Part shown: piece by piece, positions 28,882 through 38,325 of the stretch
How the letters are laid out: each line of letters opens with the position of its first letter
Numbering within the stretch: position 1 is the first letter of the stretch
Assembly (NCBI RefSeq): GCF_003664645.1
Contig: NZ_RCHC01000007.1
Location: 1 to 64,000, forward strand
Reading direction: 5' to 3'
DNA length: 64,000 nt
From: Acinetobacter chengduensis
Lineage (GTDB): Bacteria > Pseudomonadota > Gammaproteobacteria > Pseudomonadales > Moraxellaceae
Made by a program: the position numbers and the translations under genes
Notes under the pieces: generated by a model
Told to the model about the DNA's origin: nothing
The model's input: only the letters and a program-made list of their open reading frames with translations
The model's database searches: none

Positions 28882-29493
28882 TTAAGGAATCAGGCCTTCA
28901 TCACGCATAGCGATTTGCACAGATTGACGTGCTGCCACGTTATTTCGGATAGCAATAATGTTTTTATACGGCGTTAAGTCATGATGAATAACATTCGACC
29001 AGTTAGTTAAAACAAATAAATACGCATCGGCTGGGCCAAAGTTGTCATCAACTAAGTAATCATTATCTGATTCGCCAATTGCCTTATCTATATAGCTCAA
29101 TAGACGGTCAACTTCAGGATAGGCTTTTTCTTTAGCGACCTCATCAAGAGGCGCACCAAAAAATACAGCATAAGCATCGTGTAATTCTGAGTTTAAGTAA
29201 CCTAGCCATTCGAGGACTTTAGCCCGACCTAAGCCAGATGGCGGGATCAAATCTTGTTTTGGATCATGCTGGGCCAAAAATGGCAAAATAGCCACATTCT
29301 CTGTAAGGATCAAACCTGGATTAATTTCAAGTGCGGGGACATAACCTTTTGGATTCACTGCGTAGTAATCGGTGCCTTTTTCTGTTTTATGTGTTTTCAG
29401 GTCTACGCGTACTAAATCAAAATCGACATTAATTTCATTTAAAATGATATGGGCCGCTAATGAGCACGCACCCGGCGCATAGTAAAGCTTCAT
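28882..29493 (-). CDS. gstA: Glutathione S-transferase, beta class (GstA-like)
   Basis: 203 aa (E. coli GstA 201). N-terminal thioredoxin-like half: MKLYYAPGACSLAAHIIL with the beta-class Cys9/Ser10-type active site, then VNPKGYVPALEI (cis-Pro) and LTENVAILPFLA. The C-terminal helical domain follows. It conjugates glutathione to electrophiles in the cytoplasm. The symbol follows close similarity to E. coli GstA. Confidence 0.88.
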   Translation of the reverse strand: MKLYYAPGACSLAAHIILNEINVDFDLVRVDLKTHKTEKGTDYYAVNPKGYVPALEINPGLILTENVAILPFLAQHDPKQDLIPPSGLGRAKVLEWLGYLNSELHDAYAVFFGAPLDEVAKEKAYPEVDRLLSYIDKAIGESDNDYLVDDNFGPADAYLFVLTNWSNVIHHDLTPYKNIIAIRNNVAARQSVQIAMRDEGLIP

Positions 29494-29709
29494 ATTTGAT
29501 CCTTGTTATTAAACTATTAACTGTTTTAAATCTCTTCTAACAAACTTTCAAGTGATCGAACCTGTAAATTGCAAAAAGCATAAATGACTAAATTTCACCT
29601 ATGCTTTGAATATTGTGCATAAATAGATTTTTTTCAAGTTAAACCTCTATGCTTTTTGTATTGAAGATGATTTAACATACGCAGGTTTTCAATTTAATGA
29701 AAAAAGACT

Positions 29710-31152
29710 GTGCTAAAGCTTAAAAAAGATGAGTGGTTTTCTAATATTCGTACCGATGTCTTGGCTGGCTTGGTGGTTGGTTTAGCCTTAATCCCTGAAT
29801 CTATCGCCTTTTCTGCTATTGCAGGTGTAGATCCGCAGGTTGGCTTATATGCATCATTTTGTATAGCCGTTAGTATTTCATTTTTGGGTGGTCGCCCTGC
29901 CATGATTTCAGCAGCCACTGGTGCGATGGCTTTACTGATGATTACCCTCGTCAAAGAACATGGCTTGCAGTATTTATTAGCAGCAACTGTACTCACTGGC
30001 ATTATTCAAGTCATTGCAGGCTATTTTCAAGTTGCCAAGCTTATGCGCTTTGTCTCTCAAGCGGTGGTCTATGGTTTTTTAAATGCTTTAGCAATTTTAA
30101 TCTTTTTCGCACAATTACCAGAAATGGCAAAAATGGATAGCTTAGGCTATTTATTTATGGCCTTAGGTTTAGCCATTATCTACCTTTTCCCATTTATACC
30201 CAAAATTGGTAAAGCAGTTCCTTCTCCACTCATTTGTATCGTTGTACTTAGCCTATTGGCTTTAGGCCTTGGTGCCGATATGCGTACTGTCAGTGATCTA
30301 GGACAATTCCCAGATACCTTACCAATTTTTTTAATTCCAGACATTCCAATAAATTTTGAAACCTTACAGATTATTTTCCCTTATGCGATAACATTAGCCA
30401 CCGTTGGCTTGCTTGAAACCATGATGACCACCACCGTGATCAATGAAGTTACTGGCACTGAAGGCGACCGCCATCAAGAATGCCGTGGTCAGGGTTATGC
30501 CAATATAATTAGTGGCTTTATGGGTGGCATGGCGGGTTGCGCCATGATTGGACAATCCATTATTAATGTCAGCTCAGGTGCACGTACGCGCCTATCAACT
30601 TTGGTTGCGGGTGTATTTTTACTCTGTTTAGTGGTGTTTTTTAAAGACTGGTTGGCCTATGTGCCCATGGCTGCATTGGTTGCCATTATGGTAATGGTAT
30701 CCTTCACGACATTTCAGTGGGGTTCAGTCAAGCAGTTCCGTAAACATACTGTATCGTTTAATAGCGTGATGATTGCTGTCGTTATTGTGGTTTTGATGAC
30801 GCACAACTTAGCACTTGGTGTGTTTATTGGCGTACTGCTCTCTGCACTGTTTATGATTAATCAATTAGAAAGTTCTGTTCAAGTAAAAGCTGAGCGACTA
30901 GACCACACATGCTATTACACCATTTATGGCCAAATCTTCTTTAGTAGTGCAGACAAGTTTTATCAGTTTTTTGATTTTCAAAATGGGCTTGAGCACGTAG
31001 TCCTTGACCTAACTCATGCACATATTTGGGATATCACTTCGGTGAATATGTTAAATGCCGTCGTGCAAAAGTTTGAAGCTCAAAATACTCAAGTTGAAGT
31101 GATTGGTTTAAATGAAGCCAGTAGCACTTTAATTGATCGCGTTCGCACTTGA
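29710..31152 (+). CDS. SulP family anion transporter
   Basis: 480 aa. Begins at a GTG; the family N-terminus [20 protein letters not shown] supports it. About 10-14 membrane segments include the signature [24 protein letters not shown]. The C-terminal ~110 residues are a STAS domain ([20 protein letters not shown]). SulP proteins carry sulfate, bicarbonate or dicarboxylates; the substrate cannot be inferred. It is monocistronic and upstream of the histidine-kinase gene, 106 nt away. Confidence 0.88.
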   Translation: MLKLKKDEWFSNIRTDVLAGLVVGLALIPESIAFSAIAGVDPQVGLYASFCIAVSISFLGGRPAMISAATGAMALLMITLVKEHGLQYLLAATVLTGIIQVIAGYFQVAKLMRFVSQAVVYGFLNALAILIFFAQLPEMAKMDSLGYLFMALGLAIIYLFPFIPKIGKAVPSPLICIVVLSLLALGLGADMRTVSDLGQFPDTLPIFLIPDIPINFETLQIIFPYAITLATVGLLETMMTTTVINEVTGTEGDRHQECRGQGYANIISGFMGGMAGCAMIGQSIINVSSGARTRLSTLVAGVFLLCLVVFFKDWLAYVPMAALVAIMVMVSFTTFQWGSVKQFRKHTVSFNSVMIAVVIVVLMTHNLALGVFIGVLLSALFMINQLESSVQVKAERLDHTCYYTIYGQIFFSSADKFYQFFDFQNGLEHVVLDLTHAHIWDITSVNMLNAVVQKFEAQNTQVEVIGLNEASSTLIDRVRT

Positions 31153-31258
31153 TCCAAAATTTGATATCAATAGTCAAATTTAACTCATCAAATTAAAGCG
31201 CCATTTAAGCAAGTACTGTATATTCATGACTAATTAAAAAATCAGATAGAGTGTTAAA

Positions 31259-33211
31259 TTGAGTGTCATGGGGTTAGCAGTTAAAGAAAAATTTATGCAT
31301 ATTCCTTTGCTTAGCCAAATGCTGTGCTATGTACTTGCTTGTTTCTTTATTTTGTTGAACCCTGCTTATGCCAATACTGATATACAAACGCCGACTCATA
31401 CAACATGTCAGGCCCAGATTCAGCAAATTTCTAGTGCAAAAGCAATTTCACGTCAAAGCAATACGCCTCCGACACAAGGTTGGTACAATCTAGAAAATTT
31501 ACCTGATCAATGGCTAACCCGTTGGCCAGATTTCCACGGTACTGCTTGGTATAAAATCGTCTTTCAATATCGTTGCGCAGACAATGCCTCAAAAGGTCCT
31601 TTAACGCTCAGTATTGAAAGTATTACTCAAACTGGGCAAGTATTTATTAATCAAGACTTACTTTGGAAAGATGTTTCAACTGAAGAGCCCATTTCAAGAA
31701 ATGTAGTTACACCGCATATTTGGAATATTCCAAACTCTAGCTTACACCAAGGTGAAAATATTCTTTTGGTACAAGTTCATGGAAGTCAAACACAAAAGTC
31801 CGGTATCGGCAAAGTACTTATTGGTGATTACAATACTGTCTATGACACTTACAGCAGCTGGATACTGGAAAAGAAAACCCTGACCTATTTAAATGCCATG
31901 CTAAATTTTGTGATTGCGATCATTTGCTTTTTAGTTTGGATGGTGACACGCGATAACAATGCATTCTTCTGGTTTGGAGCAGTTTCCATCTTATGGGTCA
32001 TCTATAGCTTATTGGTCGTCTATTCAGATCCTATCCCCTACTTAAGCAGTATAAATATAGACCGCTTGCAAAATATTATATTTAGTATTTATGTCGCGGT
32101 GGGTTGTTTGGCCGCATGGCGATTTGCTCATGCATATTTTCCAAAAATTGAAAAAGCACTATTTATATTTTGTGTCATTAGCACTATAAGCATAGTGTTT
32201 ACACCAGATACATACATCAATGAGACGATGCAGGTATTTTTTGGAATAGGTGTGATTATCTTTTTAATCAAATGCTTAACTTATCCATATATTGCATACA
32301 AATCTAAAATACCCGAAACTTATTTTATGTCTGTGACATATTTAGCTTTCGTTCCAATTGCTATTAATGACGCTGTTTTTATGTCAACTATGCAGGGGCA
32401 ACCTCTATCGCCCTATACAGCGCCCTTTTCATCCATGTCGATTGGTATTATTTTAGCTTTTCGCTTAGCACGCGACTCACGTGAAATTGCTCGATTTAAT
32501 AAAACCCTCAACGAAACAGTTATTCAAACCAAAAATAAACTCACCAATTCCTTAGGCTTGCAACAAAAGTTAGCTGTGCAAAATGCACGCCTACAGGAGC
32601 GGATTAATTTGTCTCATGATCTGCACGATGGTTTAGGTGGCTCTATTTTCCGTTCAATGGTTTTGCTTGAACAAAATGAAAAAATTGAAAAAAATCAGGT
32701 TTTATCCATTTTAAAACTTTTACGTAGTGATTTACGACAAGTGATCGATTCTGGAGCAAGCTTGGGCTCAGAGATTCCAGCAACGCCTATAGAATGGGCT
32801 GCCAGCATTCGACATCGGTTCGTACAATTATTTGAAGAGATGGACATCCACTCAACGTGGGATCTTCCTAAACAATGGCATACATCCCCCACTACTTTAC
32901 AGTGCTTAACACTCACTCGTTTAGTTGAAGAAGCTTTGACCAATATTATGAAACACAGTCAAGCGACTCAAGTGACTATTCACTTATATGAAAATGAAAC
33001 TCAACAATTGATTTTAAACATTATTGATAATGGTTGTGGATTTACCCCAGTTACTGACCATTTTGGCTTACATGTGGGCTTACATAGCATGCGAACACGA
33101 ATTCAGCGGATAGGTGGCACTTTTAATATTGAATCTCAGCCTGGGCATACACAAATTCAAGCTGTTTTGCCTTTGCATAATAATCTATTCACACCTAAAG
33201 CAGACAAATAA
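31259..33211 (+). CDS. Orphan 7TM sensor histidine kinase (HisKA_3)
   Basis: 650 aa. The start is uncertain: a TTG at 31259, ATGs at 31268 and 31295; the last gives a good signal peptide (ending NPAYA). A periplasmic ~150-aa jelly-roll-like region is followed by seven hydrophobic segments (about 205-400), the 7TMR-DISM architecture. The NarL-type phosphoacceptor box is SHDLHDGLGG and the ATPase domain has EALTNIMKHS, IIDNGCGF and LHVGLHSMR. It should autophosphorylate and signal to a LuxR/NarL-type response regulator, but none is adjacent on either side. Ligand unknown. Confidence 0.85.
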   Translation: MSVMGLAVKEKFMHIPLLSQMLCYVLACFFILLNPAYANTDIQTPTHTTCQAQIQQISSAKAISRQSNTPPTQGWYNLENLPDQWLTRWPDFHGTAWYKIVFQYRCADNASKGPLTLSIESITQTGQVFINQDLLWKDVSTEEPISRNVVTPHIWNIPNSSLHQGENILLVQVHGSQTQKSGIGKVLIGDYNTVYDTYSSWILEKKTLTYLNAMLNFVIAIICFLVWMVTRDNNAFFWFGAVSILWVIYSLLVVYSDPIPYLSSINIDRLQNIIFSIYVAVGCLAAWRFAHAYFPKIEKALFIFCVISTISIVFTPDTYINETMQVFFGIGVIIFLIKCLTYPYIAYKSKIPETYFMSVTYLAFVPIAINDAVFMSTMQGQPLSPYTAPFSSMSIGIILAFRLARDSREIARFNKTLNETVIQTKNKLTNSLGLQQKLAVQNARLQERINLSHDLHDGLGGSIFRSMVLLEQNEKIEKNQVLSILKLLRSDLRQVIDSGASLGSEIPATPIEWAASIRHRFVQLFEEMDIHSTWDLPKQWHTSPTTLQCLTLTRLVEEALTNIMKHSQATQVTIHLYENETQQLILNIIDNGCGFTPVTDHFGLHVGLHSMRTRIQRIGGTFNIESQPGHTQIQAVLPLHNNLFTPKADK

Positions 33212-33246
33212 AGAATCGCCGATGTCATTCACATCGGCGATTCTTT
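33210..33246 (+). terminator. Terminator of the histidine kinase gene
   Basis: AAAGAATCGCCGATGT and its exact complement ACATCGGCGATTCTTT surround CATTC: a 16-bp perfect stem starting in the stop codon. The convergent nuclease gene ends at 33294 and may share it. Confidence 0.85.
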
Positions 33247-33293
33247 ACAGCTTTATTGATAAGTTAAAGCAGAAAATGGTTGGAATTTCTGTA

Positions 33294-35798
33294 TTACTGG
33301 CCTTTTTTACGGCGATTTAATTGCGCATATAGTACCAAGCCCAGCATGCTCAGCACACCAAATACGCCCATACTTCCCCCACTGGTTTTGCTATCTGCAA
33401 CGGGTTCACTTTCTTCATTTAAATCTAAATCTACAATGACTGGATCATGGTCTGATGAACGAAATGCATCATCATTAAAGAATAATTGCTTTTGTTCCTC
33501 AGTTTTATATTCATCGTTATAGTCTAATGCTGTAGGTTCATCTGCATTAATATGCCAAGCAAAGGTGCGCTTCACCATTGGATATAAGTTCGCGTCTGCA
33601 ATCGCATGATCTAGATTGCCTGCACCACCATAACCCTCTGTATTACTCGCCACGCCAAATACATAGCTATAAGCCGACTTACCTTGACCTACCTTTTCAT
33701 CATTCAACAAGATTTTATAGTTTGCTTTTTCAAAGGCCAAGATTGGGTCTTCTTTGGCATAACTGTTCATATCGCCCAATAGCAATAAATTTGCATTTTG
33801 TTTTAAACTGACTTGCTCTTTAGCAATCCACTGCATCAACTTGGCCACAGACTGGGTACGAAGATCATTCCAGCATCCTTGACCATCTCCACGATCTGCA
33901 TCTAAAGAAGCCGTGTCTGTTGGGCAACTTCCTTTAGATTTTAAATGATTAGGAATGACCGTAAATAACTTCCCACCTGCAACAGGTTTAAAGCTTTGTA
34001 AAAATGTCACGCGGTTCAAATTCGTAGCATCATCATAGACAACTGGTTCGCCTACAGGTGTAACACGCTTGCTGTTATACATCACAGCAACAGCAATTGC
34101 ATCACCTCCCAATTTATCCTTGGTTGGCACTACGTATTTCCAATCTGTACCTAAAGCGCTAGTTAAGTATGCAATAGCACTTTGCTGACTGTAACCATTG
34201 TTCGCAATTTCCATTAAAGCAAATACATCAGCATCTATCTGCTTCATTGCACTGACGATTTTTTTATGCTGTTTATCAAATTCAGCCTGTGTCGTAGCGC
34301 CACGCTCGGTAGGAAAACCTTTTTGTAGACCGTTGTCATAATTCAATACATTAAATGATGCGACACGTATTTGCTTGCTCTCTTTAGCCAATGGAACTGT
34401 ACGTGGATTCTGGGTTGTCGTAAGCACAGGTACGTCAACACTTGGACGTGGCTGAATGCGCCATTGGTCATAGCGATATTCTAATATGCCTTGTGCATTT
34501 TGAATTTCATTGCCAGAACGTAGTGTATTTTTGGCACTAAAGTTTGCAGGCAACCATGGAGTTCTATTTTGGTTGTTATAACCATCGTCGAGCACAATTT
34601 TTGAAAGTTTATTTTGCTTAGCTAATGCCACAGCCTCTGGAGAACCAGCAGGAAATAAATTGGTCGGGATAAATTGGCGTGCTGTACTCAATACAACTGA
34701 GCCATATCGTCCATATTCATAGTTTTCACTGACCGTTAATTTTTGGGGTAACTTCACCAACATTCCTTGGTAGCGTTTAGGTACATTTCCTGCGCTTGCA
34801 TCTAAGCTATCGAAAGGTAAATTGATACTTACAGGTTGTACCAATGAGGCAGCATTCTCTTGGCAAGCCGTAATATTACTGGTTAAATCTTGAAGCTGTA
34901 GCTGATTTTGATAGTTCGTCAGTTTACCTTTTAAAATGACTTCATCACCCACTTTCGCACCTTGAATCGTACTACTTGCAGGGATGTATACAAATATTGC
35001 ATTGTTTAGACCGACTTTAGCCTTGCTGTCTGCTGTTTGTACATAAAAGCCATTGAAGCCATTGCTATATCGAAAATCTGCCGTCATTACGCCACGTACA
35101 GTATAGAATTCATTTAAAGTGGCTGTTTGTAAGTCTGCAATTGGAGTCGTTTGCGCACTACAGCTTAAGGTTTCTGTGACTGGGGGTATGGTCGTAGTTG
35201 CAAATAAATGGCTACTATATGCACTACGATCTGACCATTTAATCCATTCAGAATCTAAATCAAAAACTGCATTTGGGTCTACCGACGTGACATTATTACT
35301 GGTCTTCATACGCGTTAAGCTATTTTGGTAACTGGTCAAGGCAGTTCCCCAACCTGTTCCAGGATCTTCCCCAACACGTCCAAAACGATCTACCGCAGTA
35401 TCACCCTTCATGAGTACCAAAGCATCATCACCATTAAATGACAATGATTTAGTTAAAAATTGAAAAGGAGTCGTGATCGATGCCAAGGCTGTTTGCAATT
35501 CTGAACGCCCCACAATGATCTTCTGCTGTGGTCCTAAGCTACCTGAAAGCGCAAATGTATTACCCGCTGTGCTCGCACCATTACTATATTGCAAAATAGT
35601 ATAATGAGATAAATCTACTGTTTTTTGGTCTGGATTATAAATTTCAACGCCTTTTTGATTCGACACACCATCAATATATTGGCTAAACATAATTTCTGCA
35701 TGCGCTGACATGCTATAGCTACTGAGCGCAATACAAAGCGTTAATAATCTTGGATTTGATCGTTGGTAATGGCTACTTTTAGGCTTTAATATTTTCAT
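33294..35798 (-). CDS. ExeM/NucH-family extracellular endonuclease with GlyGly-CTERM
   Basis: 834 aa. Signal peptide at the N-terminus (about 1-34, ALSSYSMSAHA). The first ~150 mature residues resemble a lamin-tail beta domain (MFSQYIDGVSNQKGVEIYNP). An OB-like region follows and the C-terminal half is an endonuclease/exonuclease/phosphatase fold: RVASFNVLNYDN, FALMEIANNG, VIPNHLKSKG, LLLGDMNSYAKEDP, and SSDHDPVIVDL with the catalytic His/Asp. The C-terminus is a hydrophobic tail after SGGSMG (about 805-834, ending NRRKKGQ), i.e. a GlyGly-CTERM signal for rhombosortase cleavage, usually with type II secretion. Expected to degrade extracellular DNA or RNA. Confidence 0.88.
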   Translation of the reverse strand: MKILKPKSSHYQRSNPRLLTLCIALSSYSMSAHAEIMFSQYIDGVSNQKGVEIYNPDQKTVDLSHYTILQYSNGASTAGNTFALSGSLGPQQKIIVGRSELQTALASITTPFQFLTKSLSFNGDDALVLMKGDTAVDRFGRVGEDPGTGWGTALTSYQNSLTRMKTSNNVTSVDPNAVFDLDSEWIKWSDRSAYSSHLFATTTIPPVTETLSCSAQTTPIADLQTATLNEFYTVRGVMTADFRYSNGFNGFYVQTADSKAKVGLNNAIFVYIPASSTIQGAKVGDEVILKGKLTNYQNQLQLQDLTSNITACQENAASLVQPVSINLPFDSLDASAGNVPKRYQGMLVKLPQKLTVSENYEYGRYGSVVLSTARQFIPTNLFPAGSPEAVALAKQNKLSKIVLDDGYNNQNRTPWLPANFSAKNTLRSGNEIQNAQGILEYRYDQWRIQPRPSVDVPVLTTTQNPRTVPLAKESKQIRVASFNVLNYDNGLQKGFPTERGATTQAEFDKQHKKIVSAMKQIDADVFALMEIANNGYSQQSAIAYLTSALGTDWKYVVPTKDKLGGDAIAVAVMYNSKRVTPVGEPVVYDDATNLNRVTFLQSFKPVAGGKLFTVIPNHLKSKGSCPTDTASLDADRGDGQGCWNDLRTQSVAKLMQWIAKEQVSLKQNANLLLLGDMNSYAKEDPILAFEKANYKILLNDEKVGQGKSAYSYVFGVASNTEGYGGAGNLDHAIADANLYPMVKRTFAWHINADEPTALDYNDEYKTEEQKQLFFNDDAFRSSDHDPVIVDLDLNEESEPVADSKTSGGSMGVFGVLSMLGLVLYAQLNRRKKGQ

Positions 35799-35995
35799 GA
35801 AAATTTGAAAGGTTGTTCAAAAGATCTACAGCCTAATAAGACGAAATGACATCTCCATGAAAATTAAATGACAATTTAGGTTAAGCCAACACACAGATTC
35901 GTGAGCAAATCTGCTGGTTTTCAGCTAAAAAATTTGACTTGTCTCGCTCAGGACTTAAAATACCGCATTCTGAATTTTTTAGATTTGCCAAAGTT

Positions 35996-36712
35996 ATGTC
36001 GAACGATCAATTAGACCAGCAAGTCGTAGAGCTGGACAACTTAAACGAACAGCGTGAAATTGTTACGTTTATGCGTCGCTCAGCACCGCTGAATACCTCT
36101 CAACGTACTGCGCTTGAACAATATGGTCACCTAATTTTGGAATACCCTGTGGGTGACTTACGCCAACATTTTGAACACCCTGAACGTCCGCTCACTGTAG
36201 AAATTGGTTTTGGTATGGGCCGTTCATTGGTACTCATGGCAAAAGCTAATCCTGAGCGCAACTACGTAGGTATTGAAGTTCATGTACCAGGTATTGCACA
36301 GTGCGTATTTGAAGCAGGCATGGCGGAATTAAAAAACCTACGTGTTTTAGATGCCGACGCGATTCAGGTACTTCGTGAAATGCCAGACAATAGCATTAAT
36401 GCTGTACAGCTTTATTTCCCAGATCCGTGGCAGAAAAAGCGTCACTTCAAGCGTCGTTTTGTATCTCATGACCGTATGCCACTGGTTGAGCAAAAACTTG
36501 AGCTCGGTGGTACATTCCATGCTGCAACAGATTGGGAACCGTATGCTGAGTGGATGATTGAAGTACTTGAGGAACGTCCACGCTTAGAAAATCTTGCAGG
36601 TAAAGGCAATAGTTACCCACGCCCAGACTGGCGCCCACAAACCAAATTTGAGCGTCGCGGTTTAGAAGCTGGCCATAAAATTAATGACTTTATCTTTAAG
36701 AAAATTTCTTAA
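35996..36712 (+). CDS. trmB: tRNA (guanine-N7-)-methyltransferase
   Basis: 238 aa from ATG 35996 (E. coli 239 aa); an upstream TTG adds 19 unsupported codons. TrmB makes m7G46 in tRNA. SAM-binding VEIGFGMGRSLV is followed by YVGIEVHVPG, LYFPDPWQKKRHFKRR, and the C-terminal ATDWEPYAEWM. It is monocistronic and divergent from the nuclease gene. Confidence 0.95.
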   Translation: MSNDQLDQQVVELDNLNEQREIVTFMRRSAPLNTSQRTALEQYGHLILEYPVGDLRQHFEHPERPLTVEIGFGMGRSLVLMAKANPERNYVGIEVHVPGIAQCVFEAGMAELKNLRVLDADAIQVLREMPDNSINAVQLYFPDPWQKKRHFKRRFVSHDRMPLVEQKLELGGTFHAATDWEPYAEWMIEVLEERPRLENLAGKGNSYPRPDWRPQTKFERRGLEAGHKINDFIFKKIS

Positions 36713-36722
36713 TTAAAAAGTT

Positions 36723-36750
36723 AAAAAAGCGCTCAATTGAGCGCTTTTTT
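36723..36750. terminator. Bidirectional terminator between trmB and the ALDH gene
   Basis: AAAAAAGCGCTCAATTGAGC followed by GCTTTTTT; a self-complementary stem with T-runs on both strands between convergent genes. Confidence 0.9.
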
Positions 36751-36769
36751 ATTTGTTATATCTAAACTG

Positions 36770-38230
36770 TTAACGAATAAATAAACGATAAATCAATTGC
36801 TGCACCCACGTTCCATACGGCGGATAAATCAGCTTCATTAAACTAAACTTAGGCCGTACAAAAACAGATTTGGCATGACTAAAGGTTTTAAACCCTTCAT
36901 GACCATGATAATGCCCCATGCCTGATGCTCCAATTCCCCCAAATGGCATGTCTTCCATGCCCGCAGTCATCAGCGTTTCATTCAGGCATACGCCACCACT
37001 ATGTGTGGCATGCAAAACTTTTTGCTGTTCTACTTTGTTATAGCCAAAGTAATACAGCGCCAGTGGTCGCTCATGTGCATTAATATAAGCAATTGCTTCA
37101 TCAATATGGCTATAGGTTTTGAGTGGCAAAATCGGCCCAAAGATTTCATTTTGCATAAGTAGCATATCATCACTCACATTGGTGACGATCGAATGCGCCA
37201 TACGACGTTCATCATTCAGTATGTCGTCATTCAAAATATGCGCGCCTTTCATTTTTGCATCGCTTAAATAATGCTTGAGACGGTCAAATTGGCGATCATT
37301 CACAATGGCCGTGTAATCCGTATTTTGCTGAATGCTATTTGGATAAAATCCTCTTAAGGCTTCAAAATAAGCCTGTATAAATGCTTCTTGTTGGCTTTCA
37401 TGTACAAATGCATAATCAGGTGCCACACAAGTTTGACCGGCATTCATGGTTTTACCAAAAGCCAAACGTCGTGCGCTTTCTTTTAAATCTGCATCAACCG
37501 CTACAATCACAGGTGATTTCCCACCCAGCTCTAACGTAACTGGAGTCAAATGATCTGCAGCCGCATGTAGTACATGAGGTGCTATTGCAGTTGCTCCAGT
37601 AAATAACAAGTGATCAAACGGCAATTGAGTAAACTGCTGTGCCACTTTCGCATCACCTGTAATGACATTGATATGACTTTGTGGATACTTTTCAGCAATG
37701 AGCTTTTGAAATAATGCCGAAAACTCCGGCGTGTATTCACTCATTTTAAGCATGACATGATTACCCGCAGCCAATGCTTGTGCCAAAGGCCCTAAAGCCA
37801 AAAACAGTGGATAATTCCAAGGAACGACAATTCCCACTACGCCCACAGGCTGATACATCACATAACCCGAAGCAGGCTGAAATAAAATTCCAATATCGCG
37901 CTTACTTGGTTTCATCCATTGCTTCAGATGTTTCAAACTATGCTTAATGCCATTCAAGCTGGTCATAATTTCAAATAAACGCGTTTCATCAACACTTCGG
38001 TTTGAAAAATCACGACTGATCGCCTGCGCGATGTCATCCTGATGATCCACTAACATCTGTTGTAATGTAAGTAAGTTTTGTTTGCGCTGTTCATAACTTG
38101 GATAGCGTTGCTGTGCGAAAGCCTGCTGTTGCTGTCTAAAAATATCCTGTAGCGGGTCATGATCTAATCGTGCATGTGCTGGTCTATCTATTACTTCAGC
38201 ACGTCGATCTAAAGTTTCTGCTAGTGTCAT
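36770..38230 (-). CDS. calB: Coniferyl-aldehyde dehydrogenase-like ALDH
   Basis: 486 aa, ALDH3-like. Catalytic elements: VTLELGGKSPVIV (Glu), NAGQTCVAPDY (nucleophile Cys) and EIFGPILPL. A hydrophobic C-terminal tail (LIYPPYGTWVQQLIYRLFI) may tether it to the membrane, as in fatty- and coniferyl-aldehyde enzymes. It oxidises an aldehyde to the acid; substrate is not proven. It follows the GMC oxidoreductase gene by 95 nt on the same strand, suggesting consecutive alcohol-to-aldehyde-to-acid steps. The symbol is by similarity. Confidence 0.75.
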   Translation of the reverse strand: MTLAETLDRRAEVIDRPAHARLDHDPLQDIFRQQQQAFAQQRYPSYEQRKQNLLTLQQMLVDHQDDIAQAISRDFSNRSVDETRLFEIMTSLNGIKHSLKHLKQWMKPSKRDIGILFQPASGYVMYQPVGVVGIVVPWNYPLFLALGPLAQALAAGNHVMLKMSEYTPEFSALFQKLIAEKYPQSHINVITGDAKVAQQFTQLPFDHLLFTGATAIAPHVLHAAADHLTPVTLELGGKSPVIVAVDADLKESARRLAFGKTMNAGQTCVAPDYAFVHESQQEAFIQAYFEALRGFYPNSIQQNTDYTAIVNDRQFDRLKHYLSDAKMKGAHILNDDILNDERRMAHSIVTNVSDDMLLMQNEIFGPILPLKTYSHIDEAIAYINAHERPLALYYFGYNKVEQQKVLHATHSGGVCLNETLMTAGMEDMPFGGIGASGMGHYHGHEGFKTFSHAKSVFVRPKFSLMKLIYPPYGTWVQQLIYRLFIR

Positions 38231-38325
38231 GACAAGTATCCTTTTCTTGTTGTTTTAACTGTGCTTTTTAACATTATCAGTGTCCGATAAAACCAAATGT
38301 GGTATCAGCACCACAATATATCTAT

